NCBI GenBank assembly: GCA_950106755.1
Contig: OX467090.1
Location: 13,329,489 to 13,393,488, forward strand
Reading direction: 5' to 3'
DNA: 64,000 nucleotides
From: Climacium dendroides
Lineage: Eukaryota > Streptophyta > Bryopsida > Hypnales > Climaciaceae
The number at the start of each line of letters is the position of its first letter. Position 1 is the stretch's first letter. The notes below the pieces were generated by a model. The model worked only from the letters and a program-made list of their open reading frames with translations, had not been told where the DNA came from and searched no databases. This document shows positions 24,474 through 38,756 of the stretch, in pieces. A program made the position numbers and the translations under genes.

Positions 24474-27400
24474 ATGAAGAAACGGGAGCGAGAGCGGGAA
24501 GGGGAGGACGATGGTGGAGGAGCGCCGCAAGGGAAGCGAGCTGCTCGCGTCGGGGAAAGCTCCGAGGCGAATGGAGATCCGCCTCGCCTGACGACGGACG
24601 ATGCGCTTCAGTATTTGAAAGACGTCAAGGAGAAATTTAAGGATGACAAGGAGAAGTACAACGAGTTTCTGGAAGTGATGAAGGACTTCAAGGCACACCG
24701 GGTGGATACCACGGGGGTGATCATGCGCGTGAAGGAGCTTTTTAAAGGCCATCGTCATTTGATCCTTGGTTTCAACGCGTTCTTGCCGCCAGGGTTTGAG
24801 ATTACGTTACCGGTGGAGGAGAGGAAGCAGCAACCGCCGCTGCCCGTCGCGGTGCAGCACCAGCAGCCGCAGCAGCCGCCGCAGCAACTAGCGGTGGAGT
24901 TTGATCAAGCGATCAACTATGTGAACAAGATCAAGGCGCGCTTCCACGCCGACGAGCATGTGTACAAGGCATTCTTGGAGATATTGAATATGTACCGGAG
25001 AGGGAACAAGAACATTAACGAAGTGTATCAGGAGGTCGCGTTGTTGTTTGCGGATCATAGCGATCTGTTGCAAGAGTTTACGTACTTTTTGCCCGGGACA
25101 TCAAATGGGGCGACCAGTCATCATCAGGAGCATCATCATCATCATCCTCCGCCTCCTCCTCCCATGGCGAATATTAAGCCTGGGTTGCAGCCGCAGCGAC
25201 CGCGTGAGATTGCGTTTGGGAAGCCGGTGAGCAACGGCGGGCTTTTAATTGCGAAAAAGGAAAAGATCGGGGGTGTTCCAAGTCGCGACCGTGAGGCTGA
25301 ACGTCGCGCGGAGAAGTCCCGCAAGGGAGTGGAGAAGAAGGACATAGGGTGCGTCGGTCTATCATTTTTCGCGTTTAATTATTAAGCTGAGGCCATTACT
25401 TTAGGTTTTGTTTACTTGCGTATCTGCAAATTGATGTTTTTGCTTGATGTTTGGATGTTTTTATGTTGGGTTGTCTGTATGTTTGATGTCGGTTGGATGG
25501 TAAATGTTGGATTGTGAGGACAGGGACAGAAAGGAAGGGATCGATAGGGTCGATGGAGGTCGGGAGAAAGAGAAAGATTTCTTCGAACAGAAGCCGAAGA
25601 GGGCGTCTGCACGCAATGCAACCGATGCTATCAGGAGGCAGTCGCAGGCCGGTGAAGGAGGCGAAGGATTTTCGGGGCCTGGAGCTCAAGTGTCGACGGA
25701 CGACTCGAAGGCGGTAAAGGGCGCTGCTCTTCAGTATCCGATTTTCGACAAGGTGAAATCTCGGCTGCGCAACCGAGATACTTACCAGGAGTTTCTTAAG
25801 TGTTTGAATATATTTAGCCAGGAGATCATCAGCCGTGTGGAGTTGCAGAGCCTGGTTGGTGATATTCTGGGGAAGCATGCGGATCTCCTGGAGGGATTCA
25901 ACGAGTTTCTGACGCACTGCGAGAATGTGGAGGGATATCTGGCTGGGGTGTTTAGTGAGCGCAAGCTGGGAGACTTCGCGGAAGGGGCGCCGCTAAAGGT
26001 TGTGAAGACGGAAAGGGATGGTGAGCGGGACAGGAACAGGGAGAAGGACCGAGAGAGGGAAAGGGATAGGGAACGGGATAGGGAAAGGAAGAAGGAGAGG
26101 GAGAGGGAGAGGATTAGGGAAAAGATTAGAGAGAGGGAGAAGCTTAGGGAGAAGGAGAGGGAAAGAGAGCGGGGTGTGAAGGAGAGGGAGCGGGACCACG
26201 GTGTGAAGGATGTGGCTCACAAAGTCTCGACTCAGAAAGATAAGTTCGTCAACAAGCCCATTTCCGAGCTGGATCTGTCGAACTGCGAGCGGTGCACGCC
26301 GAGCTACCGACTGCTGCCGAAGCAATACCCGAAGCCTGTGTCGAGCCATCGCACGGCCCTAGGCATTTCGGTACTGAACGACAACTGGGTGTCCGTGACG
26401 TCAGGTAGCGAGGATTACTCGTTGAAGAACTCGCGGAAGAACCAGCACGAAGAAAGCTTGTTCAGGTGCGAAGACGACAGGTACGAATTGGATATGCTGT
26501 TGGAAACGACGGCAGCGACGGCAAAGCTGGTGGGCCAGTACACGCTGAAGCAAGAGGGTGAGAGCGGGAAGGCAGAGGCCCTGCCGCCGTTTGAGGAGGC
26601 TTTGTCGCCGATACACCTGAGGTGCATCGAGCGGATATATGGGGACCACGGGATCGACATTATGGACTTGATAAAGAAGTACACGTCTCGAGCGATTCCT
26701 GTGATTCACTCCCGGCTGGTGCAGAAGGAGGAGGAGTGGGCGAAATGCCGGGAGGAAATGAACAAGGTGTGGTCGGAGGTGTACACAAAGAATGTCTACA
26801 AGGCTCTGGACCACCGGAGTTTCAACTTTAAACAGCAGGACAAGAAAGCTCTGAGCACGAAGAGTCTGCTTGCAGATATCAAAGAGATGAATGAAAATGA
26901 AAAGAGAAGAAGGGAGGACGATGCAATGTTGGCGATTGCTGCTGGCAATCGGAGGCCACTATTGCCCGATGTCCTTTATAAGTTCGGAGATGCATCCATC
27001 CACGATGACTTGTATCAGATCATCAAGTACTCATCGGAGGAGATCAGCAGCTCGCCGGAGCACACGGAGAAGACCATGCGTTCGCTGAGAACGGTGCTGG
27101 CGCTGATGCTGGGAATATCGCTTCGTCGACATTGTGAAGAGGACATGGAGGAGGCGTCGGATGGCAAAGGCCTGGACGGAAATGCGATGGAGAGTGGTGG
27201 TGGGAGCGAAGGGGATGAGACTAGTAGCCCTGAAGGTGGTGGTGGTGGATTAGGTAGTGAGGAAGAAGTTATTGTGGATAAGAATGTAGAGAATGTTGGT
27301 GTGGAGCGCTCTAGGGCGAGAGTTTTGGGTGGTTCAGACGGAGATTTAGCAGGTGGTTTTGAAAGAAACGTAGGAGAATGTTTAGTCGCAGAGAATGCGG

Positions 27401-29339
27401 ACATTGGTGTAAGCGATCACGGAAGTGAGGGAACAAATGAAGTTTCCGGAAGGGGTACAGGTTTGGGGGATGCGGAAGGCACTGCTGCTCGAACAGAAGG
27501 CTCTGGGTGGTTGCATGCAGAGAACAGTGGGCGGAAGCAAAGTTGCTTGGCAGGTGAGAGGTCCGAGTCGGAGGCTAGGATAAATGATGGTTTAGTGCCA
27601 GATGGCAACGGGAGCGGTGTTCGTGACACGGTCGATAGAGAGGAAGGAGAGCTGTCTCCATCGTCTGAACAGGGGGACCGAAACAAGGTTAAGTATAGTC
27701 CAAGACGAATGGGAATAGAAGAGAATGGTGTCAAGATATTCGATCACGAAGAAGTGGATGCTGAAGCTGGCGGTGTTACTGAAATGGATCACGATCAAGG
27801 TAGATCTCGATTCCTTTCTTCCCAATGAATGTCATTGACTGTTATGCCCATATCAGTTGGTCTTTAGTAGGAAGTCCATAAATGTTCACTAGATTGAGGG
27901 AGGTATTTGTTCAACTACTGTAACTAAGATCAGAACATGTGTGCTGCAGACGCAAATGACAAAAGAGAAGCAACTGCTCAGAAGTCAAGTGAGGATAGTG
28001 ACAATCCGTCGGAAGGAGCTGATGAATCGTCTGCGAGTGAGCAGTCAAGTGATGAGCAGTCCGAGCATGAGGAGGAAGAAGACGAGCAGGAAGAGAAGGT
28101 AGAAAGCGAAGGCGAGGCTGAGGGCATGGCGGATGCAGACGATGGGGATGAGGATGGCAACTCTTCACTAGCAACCCAAGCATATGCTTATGCACACTGT
28201 AAGCCACTCGCAGTTCATCCTGCATCTGCTACAGCTTCGCTGGCTGCCTCACATACCAAGGCGGCAGGAAGAGTATTTTACGGGAATGACATGGCATATA
28301 TCCTCTCGAGGTTTGACATTTTTTTTCCTCCTTTTCTTTCTACACAGTTCCTCATTTTGTGTCTTAAGAAATATAGAACAAAGCCAGCGTTTTCGGCCCA
28401 TATTGTCCTGTTGGACTCAATCGGTCAATTGTTTATATTAAGGATTTTCTGGAGACTTCTCGTTGTCTTCTTATCAATCGTCTGCCAGATTTTTCTCTTA
28501 GGGGTCTCTGTGAATGACGAGTGCCTTGTCTGTTCAGGCTGTACCAAATACTCTATGAGCGCATCCGGTCTGCAAAGGCGAACGCAGAGTTGGCAGGGAA
28601 GAAGAAGGTCAGCGATGGTGGGGCTGCTCCCAACTTGTATTCGAGATTCATGCAGGTGTTATATGGCTTACTGGATGGTTCTTTGGACAACTCAAAGTTT
28701 GAGGACGAGTGCAGGGACATCATTGGCACGCAATCATACGTGCTGTTCACTTTAGACAAACTTATTTTTAAGCTGGTGAAGCAGCTGCAAGCGGCAGCTG
28801 CCGATGAAGGGGTGCAGAAGCTGCTAGCACTGAACGCGTATGAATATGAGCGAGAAGCTGTTGATCTGGTGTACTATGCAGATGCTTGTGTGGTACTTCA
28901 TGATGAGAACCTTTACCGTTTTGAGAACAGGTCGAATTCTAGCGAGTTGCTGATACAGCTGATGGAAAATCCCGAAAAACTGGACTTTCTCGGAAATGCT
29001 TTAGGTAGTCCGTTTCAGAAATATCTGGATGAGTTTACAAAGTCAGCACCAACAAGGAAGAACCCAATGATAAGGAGAATTCTGAAGCGGAAGTATGCTG
29101 GAGAAGAGCAAGATGTCGTAATTGAACGTGCTTTGTTGAATACGAAGGTTGTAAATGGACTGGAGAACAAGATTTCTTGTCGTACTTCCAAAGTGTCATA
29201 TGTACTGGACACTGAAGACTTATTCTTAAGGCTTACGGCCCGGCGTTTCCCTAAACACAAGGAGAAGTGGGAGTTAGAAAGGAAACAGCGATTTGGTGAT
29301 TGGCTTGACAAAGCAAGGAGTAAATTAAGTGATAGGTGA
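24474..29339 (+). CDS. SNL: SIN3-like transcriptional corepressor (4 exons, 1437 aa)
   Basis: Exons 24474-25348, 25524-27799, 27950-28310 and 28538-29339 join in frame at GT/AG sites (introns of 175, 150 and 227 bp). SIN3 proteins are nuclear scaffolds: PAH domains bind repressors and the middle domain binds histone deacetylase. PAH1 is at about residues 40-110 ([14 protein letters not shown]), PAH2 at about 140-207 ([14 protein letters not shown]) and PAH3 at about 360-425 ([11 protein letters not shown]). A long Arg/Glu/Asp run is at about 455-520. The deacetylase-interaction domain is at about 537-635 ([19 protein letters not shown]). An acidic linker spans exons 2-3, and the Sin3 C-terminal region starts at [10 protein letters not shown] and contains [12 protein letters not shown]. 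Length fits plant SNL proteins. The start ATG is the first in this frame after the GA-rich leader. The stop TGA overlaps a strong donor (AG/GTGAGT at 29336), so a longer spliced C terminus cannot be excluded. Confidence 0.93.
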
Positions 29340-30660
29340 GTCTTCTTTGGGAGAGGGATGTGGTGTTTGTGCTCGATTTTTAACTTAGTCATCAAACTGC
29401 CGCCTTTATCTGCCTCTGAGAGATCCATCTCTTAGTAATCGTCTTGTTATGATTGTGGGCATCACTGGAGACGATGGATGCTAGCCACTTCATCAGAGTT
29501 GCAGGTGGTTGTGTATTTTAAGATCCGTCACCAGGGCTTAGGTCATCAAGATATAGCAGGGGGTGAAGAAATCTGGTGTTCAGAGGTATTGATTGGTTCA
29601 ATTCTGTATCACGTCTGCCGATTTGATCTATAACAGAGAATCGGTTTTTGTGCCTGCAGTGCTTCCGAGTCATCAATTTCTCGGTAGGAGTAACCTGCGA
29701 TGACTCCTGATCTAAGGTATAGACCAACTGCTCAGGGTTGCCCTTTCTTTGAAGTCGTTCTGGTATAAGATTTCATGGCGGTGATTTATCGAATGATACT
29801 TGAACGCATACTGTATTAATATGAAGTGGCATTTTGTATCTAACCATTATCTGTATTGGCAGATCTTACAGGCGATTCCGGAATCGCTATATCTGCATTT
29901 CTGTCGCTGCTGCTTTTCAGAAGAGGCTATCGATCAGGAGACTAGATTCTTTTGAGACAGTTGACTTTATTGAACTCAATTCCTTGATTTCAGTGTCATC
30001 AGGTATTTCTACTTCCACTTTTACCGCTTACCTTGTTGATAATACTGCTCCTATGAATCTCGGTACCTACGAAGTTCGTAAAACAGTCCGGACTCTTAAA
30101 TCACACTAAAAATCGTCCTGAAATAGTTACTGTAGGGTATTCAAACATTCCATTCATTAATTGAAGGCATAATGGGTGCAAGTAGGGTGGATAGTGTTGG
30201 GCATGCAAAATCCCTCTTCGAAGTCCATTGCACACAAGCAATTTAGTTGGCCAACCAAACCGTCTTTGCAAGGATGAGTATTTGTTGCCTGCTGTGTAGA
30301 CCTCTATCACCTTATATCAAAGAGTGAACGGTTGTTGAGGGGGGAGGATCGAGTTGAAGGAAGGAAGTGCTCTGTCTGTTTTTGTGTTCTACCCTTTTAT
30401 TCCGTCAAGGAAGAAGACCGCCTTCTCGCTCGTCTGTGGAAATCGATGCCTGCTACTTACATTTAGTTTGATCTTGTTGTGCAGGTCGAACGGGTTTCTG
30501 TGGACGTGAAGTTTTCGGACCTGAATGAGTTGTAAATTAAATTTTTGGTGATTTTTTGGGGAACAGCTGCTGCTGACTGTCCGTTCCCCATGCTTGTAAT
30601 CAAGACTGAACTTCACACTTGTAATAGATCACATCTCACTTGCACCCAACTTCAGGAGCA
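29340..30660 (+). other. 3' flank of SNL, possible UTR or extra exons
   Basis: Composition stays intermediate to about 30650, then drops to simple AT-rich sequence. If the donor at 29336 is used, an acceptor at 29861-29862 (attggcag) would continue the phase-2 reading frame to a TAA at about 30107, adding roughly 80 residues with no SIN3 similarity I recognise. Another acceptor-like site is near 30485. The region is most simply 3' UTR, perhaps intron-containing. Confidence 0.4.
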
Positions 30661-31200
30661 CTTTGTCCTCGTCAAGGCAGTATTTACCACTATCCCCTGA
30701 GAAAGGACCCCCCCCAAATTAAAATTAAATTAAATTAAAAATTAAAAATTAAAAACCTGCACCCCCCCATGAAAAAAACTGTCAAACCTCCTTGGGCCAT
30801 TGATCTCCAATTGTGCACAAAATAAATTTTGCCCTTAAATTCTGTCCTCTCAAAAGAGCACTTTGATATAGCCACTGGCTACATTTGAAGTAGCTATTCA
30901 TGGGTGCCTCTATTCATGCATCACTTTGTGTAAGGTCCAAGAATTGTTCCTAGATTATGCCAAAAAGTATTATTATGAGAATGAAGAATTGTCCAAGAAT
31001 TGTTCCTAAATTATACCATGAATTGTTACTATGGTAGTCTGCTAAGGAGCCTGTAGAGGGGCTGAAACAGTGCACAACATTTCTCATTAGGAAAAATCTA
31101 GGCTTGAAAGAGGTTGCTAGAGGTTGCTAGGTCTGCATCCCTTGTGGTGCAATTACAAATATATATATATATATATAAACGTGGCACTACTAGGTAGGTC
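30661..31200. other. Intergenic with low-complexity A/T runs
   Basis: It holds a C7 run at about 30710, an aattaaaa simple repeat at about 30716-30756 and an (AT)n run at about 31158-31178. No gene was seen. Confidence 0.5.
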
Positions 31201-31416
31201 CCAAATTATAACACACCACTATTACATTTAGGAATACTTTAAAATGATTGTACACCCTCTACAACTACAAATAATGGTTTTTTATAATGACTCATTAAAT
31301 AACACATTTGTGATCATACAACAACTACAACAGTAGCAAGTATGACGTCAAAAACTCTTCAAAAGAATGCACGACAAACCACACTTTTATATTAAAAGTG
31401 GTGTGTTATAATTTGG
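31201..31416. mobile_element. MITE-like element with 20-bp TIRs
   Basis: ccaaattataacacaccact at 31201-31220 is the exact reverse complement of 31397-31416. The interior is non-coding. I found no convincing target duplication, so the true ends may lie a few bases outside. Confidence 0.6.
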
Positions 31417-31867
31417 AACACTATCTCCATTGAAGAAAATGGTAACTATACACCTCTTATGATTTCGTTTTCCAACTAAATGCATTTAGGACTTTCTTGC
31501 ACAATTTTGGACTCCGCTTTCATGGCTTCTTGGACTCTAAGGTAGTTCGGGGAGCACTTTATTATTTTACTCGAGTGATTATGAAGCGCCCCTTAACAGG
31601 CTGGTCGGCCTTTTTGATGGTCTTTAGATGCATGAAATTATTTGTCTTTATTTTTCACTTGAAGAAAAATTGATTTGGAACCTAACCCAAGTGGTTTCAT
31701 ATTTTTCAAAGCATTTATGAATTACTTATGAATTTCCAAAGAATTCTGCTATAGGTACCTATTTATGATCCCTAGGCCTTGCAAAACCCACACATGCGGT
31801 TTGAAAACAAACACTGTAGCATGCAAAAAGTAATAGACAAGGTTCCTAAATGCAACTTGTACTAAAT

Positions 31868-32110
31868 TTAACTCCTAAAATGCCAAGGCCTATTTTTGGT
31901 CAAAAATCACTCAAAATTGTCATTTCTACTTAATTCATCCAAGGCAACAAAAAAAATAGTTTAAGAAAATCTAATTGTAGGATTTTGTACTTTACTTGTA
32001 TGAGATCATGTGGTAAAAATTTAATGAAGTTTGACCATACAAATTAAAAGATATTAACATTCAAAGTTTGAGTGAAAAAGTCTTTTTTGAATGCACATAC
32101 ATGTTTTCAA
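31868..32110 (-). repeat. R1 fragment, inverted
   Basis: It starts ttaactcctaaaatgccaag, which mirrors the right end of R1, and continues with the complement of the R1 block aatgacagttttgagtgttt. A diverged R2-like piece lies just before it (about 31660-31760). Confidence 0.55.
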
Positions 32111-35100
32111 AAATGGACCCACAATGGCTCTAATTATGCTCCCTATTAAAATATGAACAAATAATTGATAAATGATAAACCGCTTTTTCATCATCAAAAG
32201 AATATTGATTACCCATTTACCAACCTCCTAAGGTCCATTTTAAAGCTAGCTAGGGGACGGTCTGAAGAAGAAGGGCGGAATTCCAACCACCTACCTAATA
32301 ACTCTCTTCACAACCCATTTTATCTTCTTCATTGTTGTAGTCTATGAACATTTGTAGATACCTACACCCTGGGGGCTTGCATAAATTGTCTTTAATTTGT
32401 TTTGGCTTAGAAAAATTTGATTTCACTTCCTAAGGAATTGCTACTCATTTTAGCTTCTACGTAAAATATGGAAACCACATGTCCATCCTTTTATTTCACC
32501 ACAGACTGTTCTCTTCCTTAAATGGATGCTTTAAGAACACACTACCATATGGGAATGAAGAATTGTCTAGTGATGAATTGGTTCCAATTTGTGATTATTG
32601 TTGCTCAATTTTATGAGTAGTTGGGGTCTACATTAGATTTGGAAATAGACAAAATTTCAATGTAATGAATGTAGAGTTATGAGTGGTGGGACACTTTGTG
32701 ACATCTTAGGTAGTTACATGAACCATGTTGTTCCATTTTAAGGTTTGTGGGCCCTCAATTTTGGACTACATTTGTACCATTGATGAACAATTGTTTGACA
32801 TTTAATGGCAATGCTTATGACCTCGAATAGTACCATATTGCTGTAAGTTTTTGAAGATCATATCTAATTCAATTTAAGATTAACAACTGTGGATAAAATT
32901 GTGATGGATATGCCTCCCTCTCTTCTTTCCCTAAAGATTTGTTAAAAAATACTTTGATCCATATAGAAGAAATCCTTAACTCTTAAATGGGTGATTTTGG
33001 CACCTCCAAAGACCACTCTATGCAAGGAAAAAATTCAAATTGTACTTGTAACATCTTTCTAAGCAAAATTCTCATTATGGCTACACCAAAAACATTGAAA
33101 CTCTTTTATTGTCACTTGTAGGTTGGCAATTTGTCACTTGACAATGAATGAGCTTGAATGCTTTGTCATTATGTAGAATTTCCATTTTAAGCAATTTTTG
33201 TCAAAAAATAGAATATAAATAAAATTTGAGGTTTTTTTTGTCAATAGATTTTTTTTTCTTTCAATGGATGAAATTACTTAATCTCTTTTTTTTAGGATTA
33301 GGAAATAGATTTTCATTCATACTTTGGAAATTTCAATTGATTAAGTGTACCTATGGATAATGATAATTTAATTAAATACACTTGTGGATAAATGAAATAA
33401 AACCTTGGCTTTCAACCAAGTAGAAAATAGGGATGGAATTGAACATTGATTTGAAAAAGAAAGAAATGATATGTAGCTCAATAAGGTTCAAAGATATAAG
33501 TCAATTGTTAATTCAAGATTATTAGAAACCTTGGATAGCTTATTCAATTTATTTGAGAAAAAAATATCAAGTATATGAAAACATGCCAATATAGGAAAAA
33601 AAATATATATTTAATCAAATTTGTTATTCACAACTAGTAGAGTATTTTTTAATTCATGAAATGAATTGAACAATTAACTTGTTCACAAGATTAAAAAAAT
33701 GGAAGTGATTGCATACTCTTTTGCACTAAAAATGCTCTAATATAACTACTTTGAATTTAAATGATACATGACGTTTGAAATTTGAAGTATATTCTTAAAC
33801 TACATATTTGGTAGCCTACTATTAAACAAACTCTTATTAAGAAAAAACATTTATACATTTTTTAATGTATTAGAGTCTTTGTATGGTTGTCAAATCGCCC
33901 AGATGTTCAAACCAATCATTCGATTAGGACCTTTGTTCAATCCAATGTAGTCAACAACATGTTATATAATAGAGCAATTCATTTCAGTATGTGGGCAAGG
34001 GAAGTAGACTTATCATGTCCAAATATAGGATATGGTGTGTATAAAGGTAGGGGTGCCAATGGTTGGATGTAAAGGCCAAGGGTAGGAAATGGACACTTGC
34101 TCGTATTTAGGAGCATGCCTTGCATTCAATTGTTGGCACCCACCCTCCCTATCCTTTGGTACTTGTATACTACCAATTGGTATTCATCTCCACTTGTTGG
34201 CAAACATATCAATTGTGGTCATACATGTGTATATATTGGTGGCCATATACTCTACTGGTTGGCACCTACGTGCCCAAATTCCAATATAGAATTCTTTTGT
34301 GCAAGATTTCTCATACTAATAAGGACGAATGTTGAATATGATCCAATTACTATGAACATTAGTTGAACTTCCTATGTAAGTTGGATAAATATAGAAAGAA
34401 ACTTAAATAAATGTAGATGAAAATTGGATAAAAATTACACTACTTGAGATAATATGAAAATAATGTAGACCACATTATAATGATTATTAGGAACTTCCAC
34501 ACTAGTGTGTCTTATAAATTTACAAAATTCCAATATATTAACTATAAATTAGTGTTAAAAAGGGGAAGTACATTATAGTGATTAGTCCTTAAGAATGTAT
34601 ATGACACTAATTTACCAAAATAACAATATTCATTAATTAGTGAAGATTGAAATATTTTTATGAAGAATACTAATTTCCATACAAATGAAATTTTGTGGTA
34701 ACATTAGTTTTGTCAGTGACAAAGAAAATAACTACAATTCTATTGGGTTGATGTGAATGAAGTTTGTTTTGTTTAAGAATCTACACTAAAGTCTCTGTTT
34801 GGGAAACTAATTTGGCACATTCTCTATAAGACAAACAAAAAAGTATACACTATAATCCTATTAATTAGATTATTTGAAAGATAAGCATATTACATACAAG
34901 ATAGTTTCAAAGTAAGACAAGTAGGCTACAAGCAATGACAGTGTATCAAGTGTGCTAAATATTCTAGAAAATCATTGAAGAAATTGTGAGTAGGACTAAT
35001 TCTAAAGGGGACAATCCTATCACTTGCGTAGTCAACTAAAAGTTATCAAATTTTGTAATGAATAGGTGCATTCCTTGTTTCTTCAAGTTTCGTAAAAGTC

Positions 35101-37542
35101 AATCATAGAACATTTTTAGTCCATTGCATCCATTCTTGGTTAGCCTTAAAACTTTGACGGAGTTACTTTGTGGCAATTGGTTGATTTCAAATGAGCAATA
35201 TTGATGACAAAAAGCAATTTTATATCCAATTTTTTTAGGAATTGTTGAAGGTATTTGTACCAATTTTTGGAGGAAATCACCTCATTGAAGTATGATTGAC
35301 TTCTATACCAATATAGATGGTAAAAATATGGATCACTAAAGATGGTTTTTAGAGTATTCTGGCAACTTGTACTTCCTTGGTCTACAACTAAATTTTAGTG
35401 GAGAAAATGATTATTTTTTTAATTTGAGCAAAACTAATGAAATGAAGTCGGTGAATGATACATTCTACTTTAATTTGAACTTTAGAAAAATTCTTTTAAA
35501 TAATCTATTTACAAAAAATTGATTTTTTAATTTATAGTACATTCCACTATATTCTAATTGTAAAACAGATGGAGATTGCTCAAAAAAAGAATTCATACCA
35601 AATCAAAGCCTTGCCATTGATTTGATGCAATGCTTGCATTTGATCATTTTGTTACCATGCTTCTTGAGGTGATATCCTATGAGCAATTTGGAGCTCATTT
35701 TCTTAGGTACATTCAATAGTGGTATTGAGGTTGGAATTTTGATCATTTTATAGTTGTTTTGTCGAGAGTTTTGGTTGCAAAATAGTCGTTATCTTTTAGT
35801 TTCAACGTTAGTTTTTTTTTTTATTAGTGTATTCATGAGATTTGAGATTGTTTTAGAGTGGAGCCGTGGAACTTATGGTCTTCAATTCAAACTATGTCTT
35901 CATGAATTTGCACGTAAATTTTCTTGACTTTAGAAGGTGGTGTACACCAAATTATTATCCACTTGCGCATCCTATTTTGTTGCTCTACTTTTTGCGTAGT
36001 GAGTACTTTTAAGTCAAAATTGTGCTTTTGCAACCTTTGTTGTTGTGGTTGCTAATGGAAGAGCTAATGAGTTTTCTTACTAACTACACGTAGCCCAATG
36101 GCCATCCCTTCTTTTGTGATTAGTTATATCATATAAGGTATATGTTTTGGTCAAGTAAAATTTACAATAACGTAAAATTTGAATTAGCTATGAAATTACT
36201 TTCTGAACTTGACATGCTAGTTGTTTTTGACATTGTCAAAGGTTTACAGAATTTGGCTGGAAGAGAGATTTAGGATTAAGATTGATTTTGTATGTGTCTA
36301 TCTAAAACTTCACACTTTGTCAAGATCTTGTGATGCTAGAGATGCACCAATGATAAGTTGTATTGTTCATGAAAGGTATAGTGTATGTCTATTGTATTTT
36401 CTTAATTAGGTGTTAACTTTCTAATGTGGCATTGTCTAAGTCCTAATAGGTTACTTAAATTTGAGTAGATTAATTTATCAGACAATTGCCTTTGGTATAA
36501 AGTATTTTTTTATTTTGGTACTACACCATACCTAAAGAGTATTGTCAAGCTCCTCTCTTTTTTTAATATAAGTTTTTTTTATGTTGCATAGATGCATTGT
36601 CTTTGTAGTCGAATTCTTTGGTTTTGCATTTTTTAGGTTAACCTAATTGCATAATGTCTACTCTAATAGGTTTTATTCATCTAACAATATAGACGCTTGA
36701 TTTGAAGAAATTAATACAATGATTTGAACATTAGTAGAAAACTATGTTACAATCAATAAAAGCTAACTGATATTTTCTTAAAATTGTATTGCAATGAATG
36801 CAAATTTCTGAAAATTATATTGCAGTGAATGCAAAACACAAAAAATGTTAATTTGTTTTTGTTGACTATAGCATAGTTTTCTTATAATAAAAATATTGTT
36901 CAATTTTGAATGGATTGGGTCATGGTATTTCAAATTGGATTGGGAAGAAACAATCTAGTTTCACTTCATTTCATTGGGGTTCATCGATAAGGTTTAGGTT
37001 TTGAGGTCCTTTTGTATCAAAGAAATTACAGCTATTTTAAAACATGGATGCTTATTTTAGGTATTGGCTCATTGTGTTACTTACTAATCACTAGGTGGTT
37101 CAAAATATGGTATAGACTAATTTAGTGCACTTGTTGCTCGTAGTTAGAGCATTTTTTCACATTACTTACATTGACATTGGTTACAAGTTTTCCACAAAAA
37201 AAAAATATGAAGACAAGCAACTGTGTTTTCCGATAGTGTGAAGGAGAAGGTGCTTAGGAAATCAAGGAAGTGTGAAGTCGTAGATGGAAATCATCTCTTG
37301 TGGATGGATCCAATATAAGTATCAAAAGAAGGTCTTACACTAAAGTGGAAATTATAGTATATCAAAACTACAAGTTAAACCTCAATGTTGACAAGCTTGG
37401 TTAGGTGGATGAGCTTGCAAATGGGATGAAGAATGAAGGTGCTCTTTTGTCTTTAACATATTGGAGACTGAAGGCAATTGCAAGCACCCTTCCTAAATTT
37501 GGAAAATGGTGGCAACTACTTGCATTCCTCTTAGTAGCCATA
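32111..37542. other. Intergenic, no gene recognised
   Basis: AT-rich throughout. Open frames at 32165-32347, 33887-34072, 34089-34366 and 36221-36409 match no family. There is a local two-copy repeat at about 36780-36832 (attgcaatgaatgcaaa type). No tRNA, promoter cluster or retroelement domain is visible. Confidence 0.45.
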
Positions 37543-37761
37543 CACTATAAGAAACCCGCATTTTAGGTGATAAGTTCAAATTTTTTTTAAACAGATTTTA
37601 GATGACATCCAATGCAACAATCCATGTATTTATGTCAACAAAAATGTTTAATATAACATCAATTTTGACATAAAAACATGGGTTGTTGCATTGGATGTCA
37701 CTTAGAATCCATTTTAAAAAAACTTGGACTCGTCACCTAAAATGTGGATTTTTTTATAGTG
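37543..37761. mobile_element. CACTA-like MITE, 219 bp
   Basis: It begins cactataagaaa and ends in the complement type ttttttatagtg. Arms of about 85 bp are near-complementary, sharing attttaggtga and gacatccaatgcaacaa. Flanking triplets are ata and atg, so a 3-bp target duplication is only two-thirds conserved. Confidence 0.7.
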
Positions 37762-38722
37762 ATGTCCTTGTTGCTCTTCTTCAATGGAAGTTTGCCCTTT
37801 TCTCTTTTTGTCTCGGTCTGGTAGTTGGTCTCTTGCATATCCTTTCATCCAAGTGAACTCTCTATGCAAGTGTATTGGAGTTTATAGCAATTCTTGTTGT
37901 TTCATTTCTAGCATGAATTTTCCAACAAAAGTCATGAGCTTTGTTACTTTGCAATGACCCTCTCCACCTTGTCACAACTCCTTTCCAATTTATCACTCAT
38001 CTTTGGTGTGTGTGAGATGGTGAGATGGTGGTGAAGTCTCATGTGCCAAAAATGTCACGCATTATGTACGTACGCCCTTTTATCGTATTTGCATCTTAGC
38101 TTTAGACTTACTATGGGTAAAAATCTAGTGGTAAAGTCACCAAAATCCATTGTAGAAGAAAAAAGCTACCAAGGCAACATGACTATGGTAACTTTTTTAG
38201 TGGGGGATCTTTAGAGGAAGGTCAAATGGGACTCTTGTTTGAAGCAACAAAGGTCACAATAAGGTTGAATGAATTAAAAATAGATAATTGATGATAAAAT
38301 ATTGGTGTTTTAAGACTTTATCACATCTTATAAACAAATTGTTTACATGCATTAAGATAATTAAACTTTTATCTTTGAAACTTTTCTATAATACAACATT
38401 CACTTCATTAATAATCTTCTTATCAATTTTACAACAATACAATTTCCACTTTAGAAAGTATCAATCACCAGCAATTAAATCAAAATGAATAAGTTGTAAT
38501 CACTACAACCACAATCAACCACAATCAATTCAATTGAAGGACATCAAGGTCTACTTCAAAGGGAGCTAAATTTCTCATATGTTAAGGATCTCGTAGACAA
38601 ATTGCTTTCTTATACTAAGTTTTGTGAGAAGTCATGTACTTTCATATTGCCATTAGCTTGTTTCATATCTATTAGTCTAAAACATTTACATTTATTAGCT
38701 AAAAAGATATTTAAACTAATAA

Positions 38723-38756
<34 letters not shown>

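Noticed and set aside
25396..27734. Several long minus-strand frames opposite SNL exons
   Set aside because: They mirror GC-rich coding sequence on the plus strand, which has clear PAH and deacetylase-interaction domains and splice sites. They have no domain of their own.
25349..28537. SNL frame breaks as frameshift mutations
   Set aside because: Each break has GT and AG borders, short intron-like lengths and phases that join exactly, so introns explain them.
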